From assembly GCA_963668655.2 (NCBI GenBank), contig CAXXPQ010000004.1, positions 434,001-498,000 on the forward strand: a stretch of 64,000 nucleotides of DNA, given 5' to 3'. The notes beneath the pieces were generated by a model. That model searched no databases and was not told the DNA's origin. It was given only the letters and a program-made list of their open reading frames with translations. Below are positions 1 to 7,957 of the stretch, one piece after another. This DNA comes from G963668655 sp963668655. GTDB lineage: Bacteria; Myxococcota_A; SURF-8. Made by a program: the position numbers and the translations under genes. The first letter of the stretch is position 1; the number at the start of each line of letters is the position of its first letter.

Positions 1-1515
1 AAACTCCTTCATGCCGAAGTACCAGGGCAGGGTCAGTTCCATCCGTACGTCCCGGGCGGCCAATTCAAGATTGGACAGGAAACGTTGCGGATCTCCAAAC
101 ATGCGCCGGGCTTCCTCGGCAGTATCCACGTACAGGTACGCCCCCTTGCCCGCGTCCGTGATTTCGTTCATCAGGTCTTCATTGAAGTAGAAGGCGTTTT
201 CGTCCACGCCGACACCCACCATGTAAATGCCCTCGCCGTTGCTGTCGTCGGCCTCGGCGGCGATGAGATCGATATCCGTGATCCCCGTGTTGGCCCCGCC
301 ATCGGAAATCAACACCACCCGGTTGATGCGATTGGGATTGAAATTGTCCCGGGCGAGTTCATAGGCCCGCACCAGTCCGCCGTGCAGATCGGTGCTGCCG
401 CCGGAATCGAGGCCGTTGATGATGGACAACAGATGGGGATCGTTGGGCTGTTGAACCTGATAACCATCCAGAATCACGCTTTGACTGCTGCTCCACTCCA
501 CAATGCTGACCACGTCGCCTTCTTTCAACGAGGAAGCGGTGGCGCGGCAGATTTCACGAACCATTTCGATGGGATGGCCGCTCATGGAGCCGGAGGTGTC
601 CAGAGAGAAGACGATATTGATGGGGCGCCTTTCGGCCGGATCGATCTTGCGCCCCTGGGCGTACAGCAACAAGGTGAATTCCCCGGAATCCGCATCCGTG
701 CGCCGCATCTGGAGTCCCACGGCGGCGGGTTTGTCGGCGGGGTTGTCGTAGGCCAGGCTGTAATAATTCAGAAACTCGTAAATCCGCACCTGGTTGGGGT
801 AGACGATGCCGCCCTCCCGGATGATGGCCCGGGCGAAAATGGGCGAGGCCATGGAGTTGGAATCGTCGTTCGACATGTAGAGCACGACGGGTTCCCGTTC
901 CACGGGGCAGTCCAGCCGAGCGCTGCGCTCCGGATCCTCGATGGCATAGCAATCCACGTCTCCGTCCGGTTCCTCGCAGCGGGTGCCGCCCGGACAGGCG
1001 ATCTGTTCTTCCTTGGGCATCTGGCAGCCGGGATGCTCCGGATCTTCCACCAGCGTGCAGACCGTCATGTAAGCGGTATCCTCGTCGCACCAGGCGGGCG
1101 CGGCGCATGGCTCGTAATCGGGGCAGGGATCCGGAATGCACTGACCGCTGTCGCAGATTTCTCCCGCGCCGCAATCCGAATCCGAAGTGCAGGTGTATTC
1201 GACTTCGCCATCCGGAGGCGGGGCGTCGCCGTCCGCCAGACCGCTCCAGGTTTCATCTCCCTCGCCATATGGATCCTCATTGCCGTTATCTCCGCTCCTC
1301 TCCCCGCCCGGAGGGGTAAAGTCCGGCTTTTCCCAGGACGCATCCCCGAAATCCAGGGGAGTGCCGCCGTTCGATGTGGAGTCGTCGCCATCGGCGGTTT
1401 TGTTCGGATCGTCGCCGGTTTCGTGCAGATAATCCTCGGCGTCGGAACAGGCCAGCGGGAGCAAAATGAAAAGCAAAAGGATACCGGACATTCCGATCCA
1501 TGTCTTTTTATTCAT
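1..1515 (-). CDS. von Willebrand factor A domain lipoprotein (YfbK-like), C-terminus off the left edge
   Basis: The gene starts at 1515 (ATG, AAAGGATGAG ribosome binding site) and runs off position 1, leaving 505 residues without a stop. The N-terminus is a lipoprotein signal ending in a lipobox (LLPLAC), followed by a low-complexity linker with DGD units and a short Cys-rich segment. Next comes a region like the YfbK-type von Willebrand N-domain (IYEFLNYYSLAY) and a vWA domain with an intact MIDAS motif (DTSGSMSG, near residue 305). The family is usually surface-exposed and binds metal-dependent ligands or partner proteins; the ligand here cannot be told. It is preceded by a near-consensus sigma54 promoter, so expression is probably conditional. 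The missing C-terminus may hold the DUF3520 domain common in this family. Confidence 0.85.
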   Translation of the reverse strand, partial: MNKKTWIGMSGILLLFILLPLACSDAEDYLHETGDDPNKTADGDDSTSNGGTPLDFGDASWEKPDFTPPGGERSGDNGNEDPYGEGDETWSGLADGDAPPPDGEVEYTCTSDSDCGAGEICDSGQCIPDPCPDYEPCAAPAWCDEDTAYMTVCTLVEDPEHPGCQMPKEEQIACPGGTRCEEPDGDVDCYAIEDPERSARLDCPVEREPVVLYMSNDDSNSMASPIFARAIIREGGIVYPNQVRIYEFLNYYSLAYDNPADKPAAVGLQMRRTDADSGEFTLLLYAQGRKIDPAERRPINIVFSLDTSGSMSGHPIEMVREICRATASSLKEGDVVSIVEWSSSQSVILDGYQVQQPNDPHLLSIINGLDSGGSTDLHGGLVRAYELARDNFNPNRINRVVLISDGGANTGITDIDLIAAEADDSNGEGIYMVGVGVDENAFYFNEDLMNEITDAGKGAYLYVDTAEEARRMFGDPQRFLSNLELAARDVRMELTLPWYFGMKEF

Positions 1516-1564
1516 GGTCTCATCCTTTCCCTCGTTTTGAAAGTATCGGCGCTCCTTTTCAAAT

Positions 1565-1580
1565 GCAAGGATTGTGCCAT
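1565..1580 (-). promoter_or_regulatory. sigma54 (-24/-12) promoter upstream of the vWA lipoprotein
   Basis: Read on the minus strand, 1565-1579 is TGGCACAATCCTTGC: the -24 GG and -12 GC elements have the exact spacing of the sigma54 consensus (TGGCAC-N5-TTGC). The expected start is near 1553, about 38 bases before the ATG at 1515. Two sigma54 activators are encoded elsewhere in the window; which one acts here is unknown. Confidence 0.7.
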
Positions 1581-1776
1581 ATCATTGTCCGTGTAATTCC
1601 AAATACTTGCAGAATCGCTCGCCACGGAGACGTTGGATTTCCTTGACAACCCTGACATTTTTGTCCTGTTTTTTCCACGGCGGGAAAAAATATTCCCCCG
1701 AAGCATCCGTAAGCCGCGCCAACCCCCGCCCCCGTCGAATTGTCGAAATGTCGAAAAAAACGAACGGAAACCGGGA

Positions 1777-2853
1777 TCAGAAGTCCCGCTTCATCCCGAA
1801 ATCCGGGTTGTAGTAGCGGTCCAGTTCCAGTTCCTCGCGCATGCGTTGCAAATAACCTTTGCGCACGGCATAGGGCTGGAACATGGATTTGAAGCCGTTC
1901 ATGATGATGGACTTGATGTCGAACTCGTTCAGGTTGAACGTTTCCTGCGCCAGCCAGAGTTCATCCGTCACCGTGGTCATGCTCACCAGGCGATTGTCGG
2001 TGTTCAAGGTGACTCGCAGCCCCTTGCGATAATATAGTGGCAACGGATGGGCCTGGATGGAGCTGACCGCGTTGGTCTGGACGTTGGAAGACAGGCAGAT
2101 TTCCAGCGGAATGCGGTGATCGTTGATGTAGTTCATCAGGTCGCCGTCCTCGAACAAGCGCGTCCCGTGACCGATGCGGTTGGTTTTGTTGTAATGCACG
2201 GCCTGGTGAATGGACCCCGCCCCGGCGGCCTCTCCGGCATGCAGCGTGACGTTCAGATTGTTGTTGGCCACCAGATAAAAAGCCTTCAGGTGATCCTTTG
2301 GGGGATGGTTGTATTCCGCGCCCGCCAGATCGAAGCCCACCACGCCCTCGTTCTTGTAAGATACGCAAAGCTGGGCGAGCTGGTAACTGATATCCGGGTC
2401 CATGTTGCGGATGCCGCAAATGATGACGCCCGATTTCAGCCCGGTCTTGCGTTCGCCTTCGCGCAGGCCGTTAAGCACCGCGTCGATGACGCCTTCCATG
2501 GTGAGCCCCTGGCGCGTATGCAGAACGGGACTGAAACGCACCTCCATGTAACGAACACTCTCCGCCGCCGCGTCCTCCACCAGTTCCAGGCTCACCCGCC
2601 GCAGACTCTCCTCATCCTGGAGAATCGACAGGGTGACGTCGAAAACCTTCAGGTATTCCTCCAGGCTGTCGCAGCGCTGGCCGAGATTCAACACCCGCGC
2701 CAGTTCGTCTTCGCTGTCGGCAGGAAGTTCCACGCCCTGGGAAGCCGCCAGTTCCAGGATGGTGGCCGGCCGAAGCGAGCCATCCAGATGAATGTGCAGA
2801 TCGATCTTCGGCAGGGCGTGGATTTCTTCTTTCGTCAGTTTGCGGTTGTTCAT
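1777..2853 (-). CDS. add: adenosine deaminase
   Basis: This 358-residue enzyme deaminates adenosine or deoxyadenosine to inosine in purine salvage. The zinc site is visible: H20 and H22 (DLHIHLDGS), the later His in TLHAGE, the GHGTRL motif, and the Asp of NTDNR. Asn instead of the second Asp in NTDN is also found in many bacterial adenosine deaminases and should not be read as inactivation. Length is normal for the family. The start has an AAAGGCGG ribosome binding site, and a -10 TAAAAT lies 46-51 bases upstream. It is transcribed alone. guaBA, also purine metabolism, lies 3.5 kb away in the same orientation. Confidence 0.92.
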   Translation of the reverse strand: MNNRKLTKEEIHALPKIDLHIHLDGSLRPATILELAASQGVELPADSEDELARVLNLGQRCDSLEEYLKVFDVTLSILQDEESLRRVSLELVEDAAAESVRYMEVRFSPVLHTRQGLTMEGVIDAVLNGLREGERKTGLKSGVIICGIRNMDPDISYQLAQLCVSYKNEGVVGFDLAGAEYNHPPKDHLKAFYLVANNNLNVTLHAGEAAGAGSIHQAVHYNKTNRIGHGTRLFEDGDLMNYINDHRIPLEICLSSNVQTNAVSSIQAHPLPLYYRKGLRVTLNTDNRLVSMTTVTDELWLAQETFNLNEFDIKSIIMNGFKSMFQPYAVRKGYLQRMREELELDRYYNPDFGMKRDF

Positions 2854-2898
2854 GAAGCCGCCTTTCCGCTTGTTGTAAACCTTCCCATACGTATCGGC

Positions 2899-2927
2899 AT
2901 TTTATCCGAAACACTCCAGCGCCGCAA
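2899..2927 (-). promoter_or_regulatory. sigma70-type promoter for adenosine deaminase
   Basis: On the minus strand TTGCGG (2922-2927) is followed after 17 bases by TAAAAT (2899-2904). The -10 is 5 of 6 to consensus and the -35 is weaker. The predicted start lies about 38 bases upstream of the add start codon. Confidence 0.5.
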
Positions 2928-2990
2928 TACGGGAAAACAGGAGAATGGGAAGGAATTTTCTTCGAAAGCCGCAAAGACTCCCCCAACCAC

Positions 2991-3029
2991 GAAAAAACCC
3001 GGCTCTCCAGGAGAAGCCGGGGTTTTTCT
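2991..3029 (-). terminator. Rho-independent terminator downstream of the FecR-like gene
   Basis: A GC stem (CCCGGCT near 2998-3004 pairing with AGCCGGGG near 3014-3021) is flanked by an A-run on one side and a T-run on the other. It lies just after the stop of the minus-strand gene ending at 3055 and could act in both directions. Confidence 0.8.
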
Positions 3030-3054
3030 TTTTCGGCGTTTTTCGCCGGAATCG

Positions 3055-3801
3055 TCAGTGTTTAATGCCCGACGCCTTGTCGCGTTCGGTATTCCAGGCG
3101 ATCCACTCGTCTTCGGCGGCGCTCTTTTCGTCGATGTCGCTCATGGCCATGCGGCCATCCGCGCCGACCCGCACCTGCTTCATGGTCTTGGCGATCATCT
3201 CTTCCCATTGCTTTTTGCTGATCTGCGCCGGTCCGGGAACCTGGGTGCGCTTTCCGCCCGGGCTGGGAGCTTCTTTCTGGTAGATGGGAGCGTTGCTGAC
3301 GGCCACGGCGCCGCTGAAAACCTTGATAACGGTAGATTTGTCTTCCAGGGCGTCCACCATGAACACCGTGCCGCGCACGCCGGCGACGGCGTTGTCCGTG
3401 GTGACCTCGAACTTTTTCTCGTTGCCGAGCGCCTTGCTGACGTTGGCCCAGATCTTACCCGCCGTCACCTTGAACTTGGTGTCGCTTTTCTTCTTCTTTC
3501 CCTTGAACAGCAGGCTTTTCAGCCGGATCCGGCTGGCCGGAGCCACGCGCAGAAGCGAACCGTCCGGAAGCGTCAGTTCGATTTTTCCCGTCTTTTCAGT
3601 CTTGATGATATAGTCCGCGCCCAGCGTCGCGCCCGCTTTAAGGGGCGTCCATTTTCCGGTGGCCCCCTTCTTGAACAGCGCCTTGCCGGTCAGGAAGGAG
3701 ACTTTCGCCGAGGGCTCTCCCTTCGCCAGCAGCGGAGAAGCGGCCAGAATCGCGGCGATGACCGCCATGGCCAGAATCAGAATGAACTTGTTCCCTTTCA
3801 T
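3055..3801 (-). CDS. FecR-domain secreted protein
   Basis: A 248-residue protein with a clear Sec signal peptide (hydrophobic residues 6-24) and then a FecR-type domain: WTPLKAGATL, a KTGKIELTLPDGSLLRVAP strand pair, and a second half ending AVAGVRGTVF. FecR domains of this stand-alone kind sit in the periplasm or on the surface; the E. coli iron-signalling FecR role does not follow from the domain alone. The C-terminal 60 residues are charged with no recognised fold. It is the last gene of a likely three-gene operon running 6009 to 3055, separated from the preceding gene by an 83-base gap with a strong hairpin, and is followed by a terminator. Confidence 0.75.
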   Translation of the reverse strand: MKGNKFILILAMAVIAAILAASPLLAKGEPSAKVSFLTGKALFKKGATGKWTPLKAGATLGADYIIKTEKTGKIELTLPDGSLLRVAPASRIRLKSLLFKGKKKKSDTKFKVTAGKIWANVSKALGNEKKFEVTTDNAVAGVRGTVFMVDALEDKSTVIKVFSGAVAVSNAPIYQKEAPSPGGKRTQVPGPAQISKKQWEEMIAKTMKQVRVGADGRMAMSDIDEKSAAEDEWIAWNTERDKASGIKH

Positions 3802-3835
3802 GTGACCGGTCCTTTCGTTTATATTGCACGAAACC

Positions 3836-3870
3836 GTCGCGGCGGCCGTCTCGAATGAAACCGCCGCGAC
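3836..3870 (-). promoter_or_regulatory. intercistronic hairpin in the envelope operon
   Basis: GTCGCGGCGG (3836-3845) and CCGCCGCGAC (3861-3870) form a perfect 10-bp inverted repeat with a 15-base loop. It lies between the FlgT-like gene and the FecR-like gene. No T-run follows on the minus strand, so it fits an mRNA-stabilising or processing element better than a full terminator. Confidence 0.5.
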
Positions 3871-3884
3871 CCGTCCGATCCCGC

Positions 3885-5075
3885 CTATTTGTTCGAGAGC
3901 GTCAATTTCAGTTTGTTGGCCGTCTTTTCATCGATCTTGACGCGGAACCCCTTGAATTTCTTCAAGACCAGTTCCTTGGCCAGCAAACTGGTGTCGCCGG
4001 AGTAGTACAGATCGATCTGGGCCTTGTCGCCGCGCATCTTGCGCTCGTAGACCCCTTGGACGCCGCCGACCTGATGGCTCAGAACCTGCTTGAAATCGTC
4101 CAGCATGCGATAGTTGGCCAGTCCGCTGATCTCCAGCGTGACCATGGCGGAACTGGAAAGCCATTTGTCCACCAGCTTGTTGGTGATTTCCTTGGCCAGC
4201 GCCTGGGCGGCCTTTTTCAGAGCCTTCAGTCCGGCCGTGGTGGGATCGATGTGCATGAACGCGCCGTGGGTGCTGGACGAAAGCAGAATCTGCCCGTTGT
4301 CCGTGTTGATGGCGCGAACGTTGATGTTGGCCTGTCCGGAGGACATGTTGGAGCCCTGGATGGGCGCGCCCATGTTGTTGGCCACGGCCGTTCCGACCAG
4401 AACCACCTGGGCGTCGGTCAGGTCCGCGATCTCCCGGGCCGCTTCCGTACTGATGGGCGAATTGGCCGAGGTGACGCGATAGGCGTCCTTCATCTGGATC
4501 TTGCCGCTCAGCACTTGCGGATCCACGAAAGTGAAGCCCAACTGGCCCAGTTCGTCGATCAGGGTGTTTTCCACCTGGCTCATCTGAACCACCTGGCTGG
4601 TGGTTCCCCACCACTGGGAGAACCCGGGCTGTCCCACGTTCTGTTCCGCGATCATGAGCATCATGCGCGGATAGTTTTTCCGGCTCAAGGCCGCCTGGAT
4701 GGCGTCCAGGTCGCCCTTGACCTTGGCGGCGGCCACGGTGGCCTCGATCTCCACGACCACCACGTCTCCATCCACTTTCTCGCTCAGAATCTTGTAATTC
4801 TTCACGTATCCCTTGGACTGGCTCAGAATCTTGTCGTCCACGGTGACGTAATTCTGCACCAGAGTGGAAGACTTGATGTAGATGCCCACCACCTGTTCCA
4901 CGGCCAGACGCAGGGCCTGATCCTTGGCTTTTTCCTTCGCGGTGGCTTTGTCGCCCTGGAAAATGACTCCCTCGCCCTTGACGACGACCTTCTTTTCCTC
5001 TTGCGCCATGGCGTTTCCGGCCACGAGGACCAGGAGCAGAACGGCCAACCCGGCGATAATCCCGACTCTCCTCAT
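3885..5075 (-). CDS. FlgT-like / LPP20-like periplasmic protein
   Basis: A 396-residue exported protein. I start it at 5075 (AGGAG 8 bases upstream) rather than at the ATG 36 bases earlier. A signal peptide (GLAVLLLVLVAGNAMAQ) is followed by an N-terminal region resembling FlgT_N/LPP20 domains: GEGVIFQGDKATAKEKAKDQ, then a helix and VDGDVVVVEIEATV. The middle (TDAQVVLVGTAVAN, INTDNGQILLS) resembles the FlgT middle or CsgG-like nucleotide-lacking fold. FlgT proper stabilises the polar sodium-driven flagellar motor, but no flagellar genes are near, so an envelope or polymer-export role is equally possible. It lies 55 bases after the preceding gene and belongs to the same operon. Confidence 0.65.
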   Translation of the reverse strand: MRRVGIIAGLAVLLLVLVAGNAMAQEEKKVVVKGEGVIFQGDKATAKEKAKDQALRLAVEQVVGIYIKSSTLVQNYVTVDDKILSQSKGYVKNYKILSEKVDGDVVVVEIEATVAAAKVKGDLDAIQAALSRKNYPRMMLMIAEQNVGQPGFSQWWGTTSQVVQMSQVENTLIDELGQLGFTFVDPQVLSGKIQMKDAYRVTSANSPISTEAAREIADLTDAQVVLVGTAVANNMGAPIQGSNMSSGQANINVRAINTDNGQILLSSSTHGAFMHIDPTTAGLKALKKAAQALAKEITNKLVDKWLSSSAMVTLEISGLANYRMLDDFKQVLSHQVGGVQGVYERKMRGDKAQIDLYYSGDTSLLAKELVLKKFKGFRVKIDEKTANKLKLTLSNK

Positions 5076-5130
5076 ATCGATTCTCCTTTGTACAGGATTT
5101 CCTGATCGCAAATCACACGCCTCGTTCCGG

Positions 5131-6009
5131 TTATTTCTTCTTCTTGACGATAATCACACGCCCCTCGGACAGAATCGAGGAACTGCTGGCCACCTGGCGG
5201 ATCTTCTGGGCATCCGCGTTGGAAACCACCAGATCGACACTGTTGGGCGACTTGATGGCCTTGACCACCAGGGGGATGTCGGCGACCTTCTTGTCCACCT
5301 TGGCTTTGTCGGAACTCTTGGTGTAGCTGACGATGCCGTTGTCGATGGAGCCTTCGGTGACCATGGTCACGTCGTAGACATCCTTGCCGTCTTCGTCGAT
5401 GATTTTGGGCGCCAGAACCGGAATGACCCGGAAACCCTCGGCGATGACCACCAGACCGGTTTTCTTTTCCGCAGGCTCCGCCGTCGCGACGGCCGCCTCG
5501 GCTTTCGGCTCGGGCTTCTTTTCTTCCGCCTTGGCCGGCTCGGCTTTCTTTTCCGGAGACTTTTTCAGCTGTTCCTTGAAGATCGCCTTGGTCACCGGAC
5601 CATCCAGCGGAACCACGATATCCACCTGGACGCCGCCGTCGGAGAAGTACCGCTTTTCCTTTTCGAAAAAGCCGTTCAGGAAGCCGCGAACCTCGGCCTC
5701 GATGCCGGGCTGCTTCTCCATTTTATTACCCACCGTCTCGCTGGCGTTGATTTTCACGCCTTTGAGATATTCCAGCGCTTTCGTAACGGCCATCAGGCGC
5801 GCGGCCCGTTCCGCTCCCAGCCGGGCGCTGGCGGCGTTGGGAGCGTTCAGGTTGGGGGCTCCATCCCCGGTGAAGACCATTTCCTTCTTGGTCCAGTTGA
5901 CTTTCGCTTTTCCGGCGTCGGAGACCACGTCGTCGTCCGCGTAAGCCGACTGCAAGCCCAAGGTGACGAGCAGGACCGTAATAAGCCCTAAAATCTTGAC
6001 AAATCTCAT
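5131..6009 (-). CDS. LPP20-like exported protein with Ala/Lys/Glu-rich linker
   Basis: A 292-residue protein, first gene of the three-gene operon. The start at 6009 has a GGGAGG ribosome binding site and is preferred to an upstream in-frame ATG at 6093, which lies inside the transcript leader. After a signal peptide (ILGLITVLLVTLGLQSAYA) comes an LPP20-like segment with the typical helix ARLGAERAARLMAVTKALEYL, then a Pro/Glu/Lys/Ala linker (near 145-180) and a C-terminal domain of alternating strands ending in KKKK. Similar LPP20-like proteins occur in delta-proteobacteria in front of FlgT-like genes. Function is unknown; the co-transcribed FlgT- and FecR-like proteins suggest one periplasmic or outer-membrane assembly. 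Confidence 0.6.
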   Translation of the reverse strand: MRFVKILGLITVLLVTLGLQSAYADDDVVSDAGKAKVNWTKKEMVFTGDGAPNLNAPNAASARLGAERAARLMAVTKALEYLKGVKINASETVGNKMEKQPGIEAEVRGFLNGFFEKEKRYFSDGGVQVDIVVPLDGPVTKAIFKEQLKKSPEKKAEPAKAEEKKPEPKAEAAVATAEPAEKKTGLVVIAEGFRVIPVLAPKIIDEDGKDVYDVTMVTEGSIDNGIVSYTKSSDKAKVDKKVADIPLVVKAIKSPNSVDLVVSNADAQKIRQVASSSSILSEGRVIIVKKKK

Positions 6010-6312
6010 GGATTGCCTCCCTCGTTTCTCCGTGAACGGCAAGGCGATGCACCTCACCATCTCCCGCGTAAAAATGCCAGCTATTTCCAACATATGGTTG
6101 TCCGCATCCTTTGGAAAAATACCATCGCGACCGACATATTGTCAAGTTCGTTTTCCGCCGATCCATCCAACGGAGCACGCAACCGAACGCCGCCCCGGTT
6201 CTACCGGAACCGGGCATGATGTCTGGGCCGCTCTCCGTATCGTGATTAATGAGACGAAGGGGGAAACCGAATATTCAGAAAAAAACTTTCGGAAAGGGGT
6301 AACCCGCCGGTT
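6010..6312. other. intergenic region between guaA and the envelope operon
   Basis: This gap of about 300 bases holds the envelope-operon promoter and its roughly 100-base leader. The part near 6240-6310 is purine-rich and trails guaA; a tiny CTTTCCGAAAG palindrome followed by T residues on the minus strand is too small to call a terminator. No gene is seen. Confidence 0.5.
6116..6145 (-). promoter_or_regulatory. sigma70-type promoter of the LPP20/FlgT/FecR operon
   Basis: TTGACA (minus strand, 6140-6145) is a perfect -35. A -10 of GTATTT at 17 bases (6117-6122), or TATTTT at 18 bases, follows. The leader to the ATG at 6009 would be about 100 bases. Confidence 0.55.
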
Positions 6313-7887
6313 TCACTCCCATTCTATGGTTGCGGGGGGTTTGCTGGAGATATCGTACGCCACGCGATTGATGCCCCGCACCTCGTTGATGATGCGGTTG
6401 GAGATGCGCGCCAGGAGGTCGTAGGGCAGCCGCGTCCAGTCGGCGGTCATGAAATCGGTGGTGTTCACCGCACGTAGCGCCAGGACGCTCTCGTGGGTGC
6501 GCTCGTCACCCATGACGCCCACGGATTTCACGGGCAGAAGCACGCAGAAGGCCTGGGCGATGCCGTCGTACCAGTCCGCCGCGCGGATTTCGTCGATGTA
6601 GATCTTGTCCGCCGCCCGGATGAGATCGCAGCGCTCCCGCGTGACCTCGCCCAGCACGCGCACCGCCAATCCCGGCCCGGGAAACGGATGCCGCCCGATG
6701 AGATCCTCCGGCAGGCCCAGGACCCGTCCCACCCGACGCACCTCGTCCTTGAACAGCTCCCGCAAGGGTTCCACCAGTTCCAGGTTCATGCGTTCGGGCA
6801 ACCCGCCGACGTTGTGGTGGCTCTTGATGGTCACCGAGGGGCCCTTGAAGGAGACGGATTCGATTACGTCAGGATAAATGGTTCCCTGGCCCAGAAAGGC
6901 CACGTCACCCAGTTTCTTGGCTTCCTCCTCGAAGACCTCGATGAACTCCGCCCCGATGATCTTGCGCTTTCTTTCGGGATCGGTAACGCCGGATAGCCCG
7001 GCAAGAAAGCGCTCGGAGGCGTCCACCACCACCAGATTGACCCGGAAAACGTCGCGGAAGACGGCGGCCACTTCCTTGGCTTCGTTCAGGCGCATCAAGC
7101 CGTTGTCCACCAGAATGCAGGTAAGTTGCTCGCCCACCGCCCGATGCAGCAGCGCCGCGCAGACCGCCGAGTCCACGCCACCCGACAATCCCAGCACCAC
7201 CCGGCCGCCGCCCACCTGTTTTTTCAGACGTTCGATGCTTTCCTCGATGAAGCTCTCCGTGGTCCAGTCGCCGGAGCAGCCGCAGGCTTCGAAGACGAAA
7301 TGCCGAAGCATTTTCATGCCTTCCGGCGTATGACTCACCTCCGGATGGAACTGGACGGCGAACAGGCGGCCGTCCTTTTCCATGGCCGCCACGGGGCAGG
7401 TGTGCGTCCGGCCGATGGACCGGAATCCCGGGGGCATCTCGCCCACCTGATCGCCGTGGCTCATCCAGACATCGGTGTAGAGGCCGTCCTCGAACGCCGC
7501 GCCCTTGGGATCCATGTTGCCGACATCCTTGAAGAAAAGGCTGTCTTGTCGGATATTGATCTCCGCGTAGCCGTACTCCCGGCGCTCCGCGTGATCCACC
7601 CGGCCGCCCAGGTCACGCGCCATAAGCTGCATGCCGTAGCAGATACCCAGCATGGGCAGATCCAGATCCCAGAGTCCCTCGGGCGCCTGGGGGGCTTGGG
7701 GATCGCTCAAAACCGCCGGACCGCCGGAAAGAATCAATCCTTTCGGGGATTTCTCCCGGATTTCCTCCACGGACAGGGTGCAGGGATGGATCTCGCAATA
7801 CACGTTCAGTTCCCGAATCCGCCGGGCGATGAGCTGGGTGTACTGGCTGCCGAAATCCAGAATCAGGATCTTTTCATGCGCGGTCAT
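6313..7887 (-). CDS. guaA: GMP synthase (glutamine-hydrolysing)
   Basis: This 524-residue cytoplasmic enzyme converts XMP to GMP with ATP and glutamine. The N-terminal class I glutamine amidotransferase has its nucleophile C83 in GICYGMQ and the His-Glu pair in VQFHPE. The ATP pyrophosphatase domain carries the PP-loop LSGGVDSA near residue 232. The dimerisation domain ends in the family signature SKPPATIEWE. The start at 7887 has an AGGAG site; the longer frame begins 42 bases earlier without support. It follows guaB by 70 bases on the same strand, the common guaBA arrangement, and probably shares its promoter. Confidence 0.97.
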   Translation of the reverse strand: MTAHEKILILDFGSQYTQLIARRIRELNVYCEIHPCTLSVEEIREKSPKGLILSGGPAVLSDPQAPQAPEGLWDLDLPMLGICYGMQLMARDLGGRVDHAERREYGYAEINIRQDSLFFKDVGNMDPKGAAFEDGLYTDVWMSHGDQVGEMPPGFRSIGRTHTCPVAAMEKDGRLFAVQFHPEVSHTPEGMKMLRHFVFEACGCSGDWTTESFIEESIERLKKQVGGGRVVLGLSGGVDSAVCAALLHRAVGEQLTCILVDNGLMRLNEAKEVAAVFRDVFRVNLVVVDASERFLAGLSGVTDPERKRKIIGAEFIEVFEEEAKKLGDVAFLGQGTIYPDVIESVSFKGPSVTIKSHHNVGGLPERMNLELVEPLRELFKDEVRRVGRVLGLPEDLIGRHPFPGPGLAVRVLGEVTRERCDLIRAADKIYIDEIRAADWYDGIAQAFCVLLPVKSVGVMGDERTHESVLALRAVNTTDFMTADWTRLPYDLLARISNRIINEVRGINRVAYDISSKPPATIEWE

Positions 7888-7957
7888 GGGAGACTCCTGG
7901 GGCGAGTGGGAACTTGAAATACGCTGCATTCAATTATGGAACAGGAAACGCTCCCCC

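Noticed and set aside
85..1596. Long plus-strand open frame (503 codons) over the vWA lipoprotein
   Set aside because: It is the antisense of a gene with lipobox, MIDAS motif and ribosome binding site; the plus-strand protein has no domain pattern and is rich in His/Gly/Val, as expected of a shadow frame in GC-rich DNA.
2047..3858. 603-codon plus-strand open frame
   Set aside because: It spans antisense of adenosine deaminase, an intergenic terminator and the FecR gene, so it cannot be a real gene.
3885..5075. Flagellar motor role for the FlgT-like protein
   Set aside because: Domain resemblance only; no motor, hook or basal-body gene in the window.
6275..6300. Terminator after guaA
   Set aside because: The only palindrome before the T-run is CTTTCCGAAAG, with a stem of four bases, too weak to call.
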